A stretch of DNA of 16,643 nt from Euperipatoides rowelli (taxonomy: Eukaryota > Onychophora > Udeonychophora > Euonychophora > Peripatopsidae), in NCBI GenBank assembly GCA_003024985.2, contig PXIH01S0000625.1. One strand, given 5' to 3'. The translations under genes were made by a program, and so were the position numbers. The notes under the pieces were generated by a model. The model had not been told where the DNA came from. It did not search any database and saw only the letters and a program-made list of their open reading frames with translations. Numbering within the stretch: position 1 is the first letter of the stretch; each line of letters opens with the position of its first letter. This document shows, one piece after another, positions 9,437 through 16,643 of this stretch.

Positions 9437-10091
9437 TTAAAGGTCAAATGTAACGGATTTTTTAATTTTTTTTTTATTATTGATTTTCAAAGATTTTTAC
9501 TAAAAAGAAATTTTTACCAGAAAAAAAAAAAGTTATTTACAATTCAATTTTTAAAATAATTGTCTTTAGCTCCTCCACCTTAAAACAACATTGTCCACTG
9601 TACACACCAGGGAAGCTATTTTGTGACATCATAGGCTATAAATTAATACAGCTTGCTACACTTAACTATAGAATATTTGCTATCTTTGTCAGCATAAGGC
9701 TGGATATCATATGGACTAAGTGTTTAAATACTTGTAAAAATCATAATCAAATTCATCCTTTGTGCTATTATGGTCCNATTTNTTTTTTTAANAAAANCAA
9801 AATGACCTTTAATACAAGTTGAACATACCTCTATTTACATGTTAAATTATTACAAAGAAAACAGCTGTAGAGACTATTTTGTCATCAAATTAATCTCAGA
9901 CCCAAAAAAAATGTGGAATCTTTAAATTGTAATCAGACTGAGGATAGCAATAGTCTTAATTTTATCTTTAAATAACTTTTTTTTTATGCATTTTAAAAAA
10001 ATTTTTTCCAGTGGAATTTTTTTTAATACTAATTATCTTTGAAAATCAATAAAAAAAATCAAAAAAAAAATCTGTTACATTTGACCTTTAA
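9437..10091. mobile_element. 647-bp TTAA-flanked inverted-repeat element (MITE, T2/Kolobok-like)
   Basis: TTAA at 9437-9440 and at 10088-10091 flank a 647-bp segment whose ends are inverted copies: AGGTCAAATGTAAC then (G/A)GATTTTTT, followed by a T-rich stretch and attgattttcaaagat on both sides. A weaker match (A-run plus gttattta) extends the similarity to about 100 bases. No transposase frame is present, so it is a non-autonomous element. TTAA target duplication occurs in the piggyBac and Kolobok/T2 groups. The terminal TTAAAGG is what I recall for T2-type MITEs, whereas piggyBac ends usually start with CCC. A TA duplication (Tc1/mariner type) cannot be excluded, because the junction is palindromic. 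Four unresolved bases (9777, 9782, 9792, 9797) lie inside. Confidence 0.78.
9803..9812. repeat. Internal copy of the element's right-end motif
   Basis: tgacctttaa, identical to the last bases of the right terminus plus its TTAA (10082-10091), recurs inside the element and is again preceded by an A-rich run. This may mark a nested or duplicated element end; ten bases alone could be chance. Confidence 0.45.
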
Positions 10092-10200
10092 ATCTAGTAA
10101 CCAAATCACCAATTGCATGCCAAAAGATGAAAATCACCTTTTAGCAAACAATCTGGCAATATTTGATCACCAGATCTAATATCCATCCGCAAGTATGTGA

Positions 10201-10212
10201 GGGGGGGGGGGG
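10201..10212. repeat. G12 homopolymer
   Basis: Twelve consecutive G on the plus strand, so C12 in the GPD2 pre-mRNA. It lies 1.75 kb from the C13 tract in the same intron, with opposite polarity. Confidence 0.9.
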
Positions 10213-10664
10213 AGAATATACTGTATACCGGGAAAGTCCAACTTTTTGATATGTTTATCAGAAAAATGATCTTTCTCGGAAAGAGCAGAAGCCAGCTGCA
10301 TATTAGCACATTGGTTATTAAACTAAATTATTAATGAGATCTAATAAGCTTATGTTTAACAATGTTTAAATATTGAAATTTGGCTGTTTTATAGAATTAT
10401 TAAGAATTGATTTTATTGAACATTTTACAATTAAAATTGTTTTATACTTATTAATCCTAATAGCCCTAAATAGTTTTTTTCAGTTTAAATATCAGGTAAA
10501 TTCGCACGATACAAACAAAAAAATCGATGTGACATTACACAATTGATAGTTAGGAGTAATTAGACACCGGAACCCAACGTTTAGCGTGGCTCAGATAAAG
10601 TAAGATACATTTAAAGCACATACAGTATACCGGACAATATACCTAAAAACATTTAAACTTCCTT

Positions 10665-11050
10665 AAATTTCAAAATTTGTGTTTATTTTAGATTAAAGAT
10701 AAAGGTACTTTTTTATTTTTAAAATTTTGAATTAGGCAATAGTTATTTATTGAAGTATGCATGGAGTTACTGTATATTAAGTTGCTGAAATTATCGACAC
10801 TATGCATTTATCCCGGTGTACACCATGGCCTTTATAAAATAATATAAAGTTTTAATTTCAAAATTTATTGCATTTATATTAAAAAATGAAGGGCATACTT
10901 TTATTTATAAAATTTTAAATTAGGCACGAGTTATATTAAGTTGCAAAAAAAATTATCCGACATTAAACTACTTAAAAAAAAAATAGCCTATTGCTAGATT
11001 ATAATAACGCTTTTGTAAAGATCTCCATAAACTTTTAATATTAAGTTGCC
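10665..11050. repeat. Diverged tandem duplication, two copies plus a fragment
   Basis: Copy 1 (about 10665-10795) and copy 2 (about 10853-10960) share, in order, aatttcaaaattt, tacttttttattt/tacttttatttat, aaaatttt(g/a)aattaggca, agttat, tattaagttgc and aaattatc(c)gaca. Copy 1 has an extra block of about 27 bases before the ttaagttgc motif. A third fragment, atattaagttgcctaaaatt, is found around 11038-11057. A segmental duplication or adjacent copies of one repeat would explain it. Confidence 0.7.
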
Positions 11051-11482
11051 TAAAATTTATTTTGAGCTTTTTTTTTTTTAATTAAATATTTTTTATTTTT
11101 TTATTGGTGAAACTATTTTTTAAATAATAGATGGGATTATTTTTTTCCAATTTACAGTAAGTTATTCTGCAGGTCTTCCTTGTTTATTTTATCGTAATGT
11201 TAATATTGTATGGGGAAGGAGGGAGGAGTAAAATAAAAAAATTGTAAATAGCTAAATTTTACCCAGGACAGATAAATATGAACAATAGAGTTCTGGGTAA
11301 GGAAATAATAATTTTCTAGGATGGCGGATGTTAATCTGCTGGAGCAGCAAGTAAAAAGAAAACTTACAGTAGCCTATAGATTTTATACAAAGATTTCTGA
11401 TATTGAAAACTAAATTATTTACCTTTAAATAAATCATTTTTATTTAAATAGAATGCAGCTCCTAAATATGTGAACAATTTAC

Positions 11483-11581
11483 CTGTAAAAATTCTCCCAA
11501 GTCAATTTCTCCATTTTTATTGAGATCCACCTCGTTAAGTATATCATGAAGTTGAGCTTCGGGAATTTTTTCACCACGTTT
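11483..11581 (-). CDS. GPD2: GPD2 internal exon: EF-hand 2
   Basis: This 33-codon exon, phase 0 at both ends, is bounded by the acceptor TTTGCAG (before AAA) and the donor CAG then GTAAAT. The translation runs KRGEKIPEAQLHDILNEV, then the calcium loop DLNKNGEIDLGE, then FLQ. The 12-residue loop is canonical: D1, N3, N5, G6, I8 and the bidentate E12 are all present, so calcium binding is expected. LHDILNEVDLNKNG is nearly the family's standard wording for the second EF-hand of mitochondrial glycerol-3-phosphate dehydrogenase. In the enzyme, calcium at these hands lowers the apparent Km for glycerol-3-phosphate; that is family knowledge, not visible here. Skipping this exon would remove most of one EF-hand and keep the frame. 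Confidence 0.97.
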
Positions 11582-12069
11582 CTGCAAATAAAAACATATT
11601 CGTTGTAGTTTTTTTTTCTCCCTTTAAAATATTGCAAGCATTTTTTAACAAACAGAATCAGGACTTTGGTGAGAAAGGTAATAATAAATTTAAGTTTCTA
11701 GTTAAATTTAGACCAAATTTATGATTCTAAACTAGCTTATCGTAAAGAAAATACTGTACAGTTTATAAAGACAATTATTTTATTCTTCTGATGAACTTCC
11801 AATAATTTGAGCATAGCATATTCTAAATAATTTTTATTTTGTTCAATTTAAATGAGAATTTAAAATATCTATCTACCTAAACATAATTTATAGTTTTTAA
11901 CGAATGGGTGAAAGTATATACAGTAATTTTTTATTGTCTTAGAAATTTAACTTGAAATTATTAGAAGAATGATACAAGATTAGTTTATTCAAAAAGCAGA
12001 GAAGAGATTTTATAAATTTCATTAAAATACTTTTTAGTAGAATAGAGCATTTTTTTCACTCTAGCATAT

Positions 12070-12172
12070 AATTTTGAATTGAAAATATTATATTTCTGGA
12101 ATGCTAAAATTGATATATGTACTGTATATCATCTTTAGAATTCCAGAAATATAATATTTTTGATTCAAAATT
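12070..12172. repeat. 103-bp near-perfect foldback (48-bp arms, 7-base loop)
   Basis: The left arm (12070-12117) and right arm (12125-12172) are complementary at 43 of 48 positions, with no gaps, around the loop tgtactg. The longest uninterrupted paired block is 21 bp, centred on tattatatttctgg. It lies inside the GPD2 intron and would fold in RNA from either strand. It could be a foldback or MITE-type element, or a small-RNA precursor. No target-site duplication is evident at its edges. Confidence 0.85.
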
Positions 12173-12839
12173 TTTTAAATTCCTATCATATATGAAAACA
12201 ATAAATATTCATGATCAACATTTATTTTTTAAAAAACAAAAATCTTTTTTTTTTTTTCAAATAGAATAAAAAAATAAGTTAAATTCAAGTACAAGTTATG
12301 AATTTACAGTAGCCTACATACACAATTATTATTAAGTTTATGTAGAAAATTTCACTCAGACCTTGAACAAGAAATAGATTTTTGTCCAATTACAAATGTG
12401 AAAAATGTGCTACTGCATTAGTGAAACGGCCAATTAATACATTCAAATGTGGTCTGCACTAACGTGATTCTAATAAGCGGCATCATCAGTTTTTATTTGA
12501 TCAATAAAAATTTTTTTCAATCTTTACATATTCTATAATGACCAGATATGATGTATGATAATAATGTGCAGTGAAACATCTAATTTATTATACTAATCCG
12601 ATTTAATATACTTTCATTGTACCATTTATTTGTGCAGAGACTAGCTGCCTTCAGTTTGTATTTTGTTTATGTATGATCAAATAATCTGACCAATTATGAG
12701 ATCGTAAACATTGTACAAAACAGATGACTTGTCTGCATGCACGAATCAATGGTAATTATATTCATGAAGTATACAGTAGCTTCATTAATTTAATTAGCAT
12801 ACAAGTTTCTTAGTTTTATTTTACAAAATAGTTTGCTGG

Positions 12840-13200
12840 CCATCTAATTTTGTCCTACTTGATGGGCAATGGTGTGTACGGTTGCCTTTCAAGTAGTTTA
12901 ACTTTAGGCATTCCTTGTTGCTAGTAAGCTATGGGAGTTGGCATCGGTGCATGCCATTCTCCCCATCTAATTTGACCAGTCCCTGTACCATGCCAGCACG
13001 GCCTCAGCCAGATGGGACGCTTTTGTTCTATTAGCCTATATTATTTATTTAGCCATCTGTCAGATATTAGACTAACAAGGTTTCGTCGGGCTGGTTATGA
13101 TACATCTCATGGAGTCTCCCTTCCCCCTGTTAACTCCATTCTATCACGAGACGAACCATTAGTTCTGGTAAGCTAAATTTGGTAAGTTTCCGCGGATAAT
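12840..13200. other. GC-richer island in the intron, probable old repeat
   Basis: About 360 bases are visibly richer in G and C than the rest of the intron. An exact 11-mer ccatctaattt recurs at 12840-12850 and 12963-12973. Short self-complementary pieces include tggagt and actcca around a C-rich loop near 13110-13140. I looked for tRNA-type A and B boxes and for spliceosomal snRNA signatures and saw none. It is most likely an eroded interspersed repeat of unknown family. Confidence 0.45.
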
Positions 13201-14335
13201 TTTAGACGGGTAAACTGAGGACGCCTTAAGCCAAACTTCAGTTAACCTTTTCAGAGATATAGTATTTTTTTTTTTTTAAGTTGCCTAATAAAAAATTGGA
13301 GGTGGCTTTGTTTGTATGATTTACAAAAGAAAGAGAAACACCAATCAGTGGCCATTAATTAGTATAACAAACTAAATAAGAAATTAGCAGTTGAATCAAC
13401 TTTCTTATTGGAAAGAGGAGAAAAATAGATTTGATTGTTGACAGATTTTATTTTTAAAGAATAAGGAAATATTTGTAGGTTTACTAATATTGCAAATTTT
13501 CAATAAACAAGTTTTTTTTTTAAAAGGAAAAATTTCATTAAAAAAAAACTACATACAATAAAAAGAAAATGTTAAAATAAACATTAAATTAAAACAGAAA
13601 TATAAAAAAATTTAAATAATAAAGGAATAAAGATGTCACATAAAACAAAGAGGAAAAGAAAGAAAGTACTTTATGTTTTAAGCATTTAAAATAAGATGAT
13701 TATACTGTACATAAATTCTGTGTAATNTGAACTCCTCATCAATCCGATTAGGGTTTGGTCTCATCAAAGCTTTAATATTAATAGAAAACTTTACATTTCA
13801 CATTGTTAGAAGTGAATATAAATATTGAATACACATTCTTTTTTTTTTTTTTAAATAAAGTAAATCTATCGTGCCAATCAAATGAATTTCTAAAACTGGT
13901 TCCACACTCAGTGTATTTTGAAAACAATGGAATGTTTGGATATTTGACAAAGGGTCAAGTTGTATTCATCTGAGCTATTACACTACTTATTTATTTGGTA
14001 AACATTAATCTCATTCTTATACACTTAAGAGAATTTGTTTCATCACGCTTGCACAAATCCAAGTTTAAAATGACTAGTCCAAATTACACAAACAGTCAAA
14101 CCCAGATATGAACAAGTAGTGTGAGAATGGCTATGAAGATTACTTTACTAAGTAATTATAATTCGTTATACTTTTAATCATGTCATAAAAACTGACAAGC
14201 GGATGGAATGAAGTGAATTAAGCCTATTTGTTCAATGTTACTTTTACAACTTTACTGAAATACACAATGACGAATATTGCAGAACACACACAGTTTGGGG
14301 AACACATTTATTAAAAAGGGATAATTTATTATTAC

Positions 14336-14524
14336 CTTGAACATTATTCGAAGGTCATTAATTGTTATAAAGCCTTTATTATCACTGTCCACTTGCTTGA
14401 ACTGGCTGACATGAAGATTGATCTCTTCTTTGGTGAGATTAATCGGCACATCCATGGCAGCTTCATTTGAAACTCTTCGTCCCATTTCTTTGTTCAAGAA
14501 GTCTAAGGCTTTATCAAATTGTTT
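14336..14524 (-). CDS. GPD2: GPD2 internal exon: linker and EF-hand 1
   Basis: This 63-codon exon, phase 0 at both ends, has the acceptor AATTTAG (before AAA) and the donor AAG then GTAATA. It starts KQFDKALDFLNKEMG, the end of the alpha-helical C-terminal domain. It then passes through a polar linker (RRVSNEAAMDVPINLTKEEI) to EF-hand 1: the helix HVSQFKQV, the loop DSDNKGFITIND and the exit helix LRIMFK. The loop keeps D1, D3, G6 and I8, but has K at position 5 and D rather than E at 12. To my recollection the vertebrate enzyme has a similarly degenerate first hand, with GFITI conserved, so weak calcium affinity is a family trait and not damage. An ATG at 14497-14495 opens a frame through this exon into the intron, but it is an internal methionine, not a start. 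Confidence 0.97.
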
Positions 14525-16452
14525 CTAAATTAAAAAAAAAAAGTAATGTGAACATTTATTGAGATGATTTGAGAAGAAATACTTCATGGCACAGAGGTAT
14601 GTAGCTAAAGGTTTTAATTATTTCAGTCGGCTCTCTTGTTATAACATGACTCCAAACCTGTTCTTAAACTCACTTAAAAAAAATGTAAAAAAAAAAAATT
14701 CAATTTGTAGCTGACATGTGAAATGGGGTGAAATGTGAAAATATTGCTGAGATCTTGACCCTAGTAGGGATAATATTTCAACAAGGATGTATTAGATTTT
14801 ATTAGAATACAGAAATGGATTAGAATGCCTAAAGCTTTAAAACATGCTTGTCTAGGCATTAATTTATTTCAGAATTAAAACAGATTACTATTATTATCAT
14901 CAATAATAGTGAAATATATTGCCATATTAGTTTTTTTTTAATGTTTATTTTTTTTATCATAAAAATTTAAGATTACCAATTTACTTCTAAATGATACAGT
15001 AAATATATTAGGCAAAATCAGAAAATTTCATTATTATTTAAAATACCTTTATTTTTATTTGATGTATTTGAAAAATTGACCTCAAGTCTATCAAAAAAAT
15101 AATGAAATATTAAATTGTTTTATTTTTCTATAAAGCAAATTAAGCAATGGATGTTTATTTTATTTGTATGCAAACCTAAAACGAGGTCAGCTTAAATTAG
15201 CATTAAACACCCAATGTTTAAACATGCCATATGAGATCCATTGTTGGGTAAGTTCCTAAATAAATTTAAAAAAAGTGTAGTTACAGGTACTTTAGATTGA
15301 AAGGAACTAATTCCTGGATTAGTGCCTTTATAAAAATATGAATCATTGAAGTTTATTGTTTCAGACATTGTTTACGATCTCATAGCTGATTAGGCTATGA
15401 ATGAAGCATTTACTATAAATTAGTAACAGCCCCATTAAGAAAGTAAACGTGTGAACATTATGCATTTATCCAGTCACACGGTGATTCAATTAAAGCTATG
15501 TTTTAGGGGACCTGAGGCATATGTCTCTACAGCATGTGCGGTAATCCGCTACAAGACTCACTCAAAATAATGCCATAAGCTTTCATTTCATACTGTATAA
15601 GAGGCTTCAAAATTTAAAAAAAAAATTATTTTATGAAAATTCAGCTTTTTAATGTTCCAGAAAATGAAAACCTGAAGTGATATAGAGGGGAGGAGAGCCT
15701 TATGGACCACAAATAAAATTTGGATTAGCAAATTAGATAGAAGTCAAACAAATGTTTGAATCAAATGGGAAAGAAAGAGGCGCCAAATATGCAAACTAGG
15801 TGAAAATAGAAAAAAAGATAGCCTATAAAAGCAAAAATATGTTCTTTTGGAATAACAAATTTTGGAAATAGTTGTACAGCACTCAAACATATTTGGCATT
15901 TATTTTCTATACAGATTAATGTAGAAAATTAAATGTTTTAGTAAATGAACAGTAACAATTATAATTTAATTTATAAATATAATAGCAATAAGACTAGTGC
16001 AAAGGAAGGTGCATACTATAAGTTTTATAGCTTTATAAATGAAATTATAATAGTTTGTAATGAATTCTGAAGATCCTTCAGGCATCTAAGTAAAATAATT
16101 AAAATAAGGCAACTACAGTAAGTAAAATAATTAACATAAATCAGTTTTTCCAAAATTGAAACAATTTGCATACCTATTTTGGACTTCAACTTTATATGCA
16201 CATTTCTTCTTAATACCAGATATTAATCGAGAAATTATTTTAATATTTTTTTCTTCTTTTTTTTCCATAATAGGCTATTACTAAGAGATAATTTTAACAA
16301 TTTTTTACTATTTTAATAAACTTTTTTTTTTTTTTTTAATATTTTTATAATTTACTGTCAGGTACCACCAGAAATTGTTTCAAATACCATTGGTGATAAA
16401 CACCACAAACATTGGTAAACAATGACTAGGATAATAACATACAAGTTCTTAC
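14525..16452 (-). other. GPD2: GPD2 intron, 1.9 kb, phase 0
   Basis: The donor is ACA then GTAAGA (16452-16451, a consensus GTAAG) and the acceptor is AATTTAG at 14525. The content is AT-rich, with T16 at 16322-16337. A 16-mer at about 15368-15384 is the reverse complement of tatgagatcgtaaaca in the neighbouring intron (about 12695-12710). No gene or structured RNA is recognised. Confidence 0.92.
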
Positions 16453-16611
16453 TGTTCTTTCTTCTTTGCTCCAGTTGTATTCTTTCGCCATTATCTCAAT
16501 AATCATGGGAAGAGATTCTTCTGCTGCTTGAACATTTACAAAAGCTAGGCGCAGCCTTCTCGCAATTACATCGATAGCTGTACATGCATATTCTTTAACT
16601 GCATATTTAAC
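16453..16611 (-). CDS. GPD2: GPD2 internal exon: end of dehydrogenase C-terminal domain
   Basis: This 53-codon exon, phase 0 at both ends, is preceded by TATTTTTAG and followed by the donor GTAAGA. It encodes VKYAVKEYACTAIDVIARRL followed by RLAFVNVQAAEESLP and ends EYNWSKEERT. EYACTA-DVIARR-RLAF-NVQAAEE-LP is diagnostic of the helical C-terminal domain (DAO_C) of FAD-dependent glycerol-3-phosphate dehydrogenases, and its eukaryotic mitochondrial form is confirmed by the EF-hands downstream. The FAD-binding Rossmann fold and most of the catalytic domain lie beyond the right end of the window. The enzyme oxidises sn-glycerol-3-phosphate to dihydroxyacetone phosphate on the outer face of the inner membrane and reduces ubiquinone, completing the glycerol-phosphate shuttle. 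Confidence 0.97.
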
Positions 16612-16643
16612 CTAAAAATATAGAACATTTAATTCTAATTTAT
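16612..16643 (-). other. GPD2: 3' end of the next upstream GPD2 intron
   Basis: The 32 bases at the window edge read TATTTTTAG into the exon and are AT-rich without a frame continuing the protein. They are therefore the acceptor end of an intron that runs out of the window. Confidence 0.85.

Larger units (their letters stand above)
3544..11482 (-). other. GPD2: GPD2 terminal intron, 7.9 kb, phase 0, repeat-rich
   Basis: The donor is CAG then GTAAAT (11482-11481) and the acceptor is TTTCTTTAG (3545-3544), a standard GT-AG intron that splits the end of EF-hand 2 from the tail exon. Reading through the donor adds only six residues before a TAG. The stretch 3545-5600 is AT-rich and holds only a small imperfect hairpin. 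From about 5600 to 11000 there is a succession of repeats and foldbacks, listed separately. The small open frames inside it lack splice-site context and family motifs, so I call none of them genes. Confidence 0.9.
11582..14335 (-). other. GPD2: GPD2 intron, 2.75 kb, phase 0
   Basis: The donor is AAG then GTAATA at 14335 and the acceptor TTTGCAG at 11582. Apart from the large foldback at 12070-12172 and the GC-richer block at 12840-13200, it is AT-rich and without recognisable genes. T14 lies at 13839-13852, and one unresolved base at 13727. Confidence 0.92.

Noticed and set aside
13081-13165. Possible small structured RNA in the GC-richer island
   Set aside because: There are short complementary pieces, but no tRNA A/B boxes, C/D or H/ACA box arrangement, or snRNA signature could be seen.
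14252-14497. Minus-strand frame starting at an ATG and running into the intron
   Set aside because: The ATG is an internal methionine of the GPD2 exon. The 27 residues after the donor GTAATA are intron read-through, and the preceding codons back to the acceptor are in frame and conserved.

Overview
This is a eukaryotic, almost certainly metazoan, nuclear window. It is strongly AT-rich, full of homopolymer runs, and has coding exons split by long GT-AG introns. The only convincing host gene lies on the minus strand: the 3' end of GPD2, the mitochondrial FAD-dependent glycerol-3-phosphate dehydrogenase. Four coding exons are readable: 16611-16453, 14524-14336, 11581-11483 and 3543-3427, the last ending in the stop codon. 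Together they give the C-terminal 187 residues: the end of the dehydrogenase C-terminal domain, a linker, EF-hand 1, EF-hand 2 and a tail ending RSGGGL. The 5' part of the gene lies beyond the right edge. The host cannot be named from the sequence. The exon sequence is clearly animal, and the tail ends RSGGGL rather than the vertebrate-type RSCGGL, so a (probably marine) invertebrate is my inference.

Layout, left to right. 1-855: a decayed non-LTR (LINE) reverse transcriptase on the plus strand, broken by stops and frameshifts. 856-3418: AT-rich 3' flank with a diverged direct repeat. 3419-3543: poly(A) signal, stop codon and last exon of GPD2. 3544-11482: a 7.9-kb terminal intron packed with repeat material: diverged 101-bp tandem units, a run of three hairpins, two further perfect 11-bp-arm hairpins, a C13 and a G12 tract, a 647-bp TTAA-flanked inverted-repeat element, and a diverged duplication of about 110-130 bp. 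11582-14335: a 2.75-kb intron with a striking 103-bp near-palindrome and a GC-richer island. 14525-16452: a 1.9-kb AT-rich intron. 16612-16643: the start of another intron.

GPD2 sits on the outer face of the inner mitochondrial membrane, oxidises glycerol-3-phosphate to dihydroxyacetone phosphate and passes electrons to ubiquinone. Its EF-hands make it responsive to cytosolic/intermembrane calcium. Here all the visible introns are phase 0, so each internal exon could be skipped without a frameshift, including the 33-codon exon that carries EF-hand 2. The poly(A) signal starts only two bases after the stop.

I found no convincing new multi-gene system. The items most worth a second look are the T2/Kolobok-like inverted-repeat element with an extra internal terminus-like motif, the intronic 103-bp foldback, the triple hairpin cluster, the ultrashort predicted 3' UTR, and a window-wide excess of the 7-mer TACTGTA/TACAGTA.
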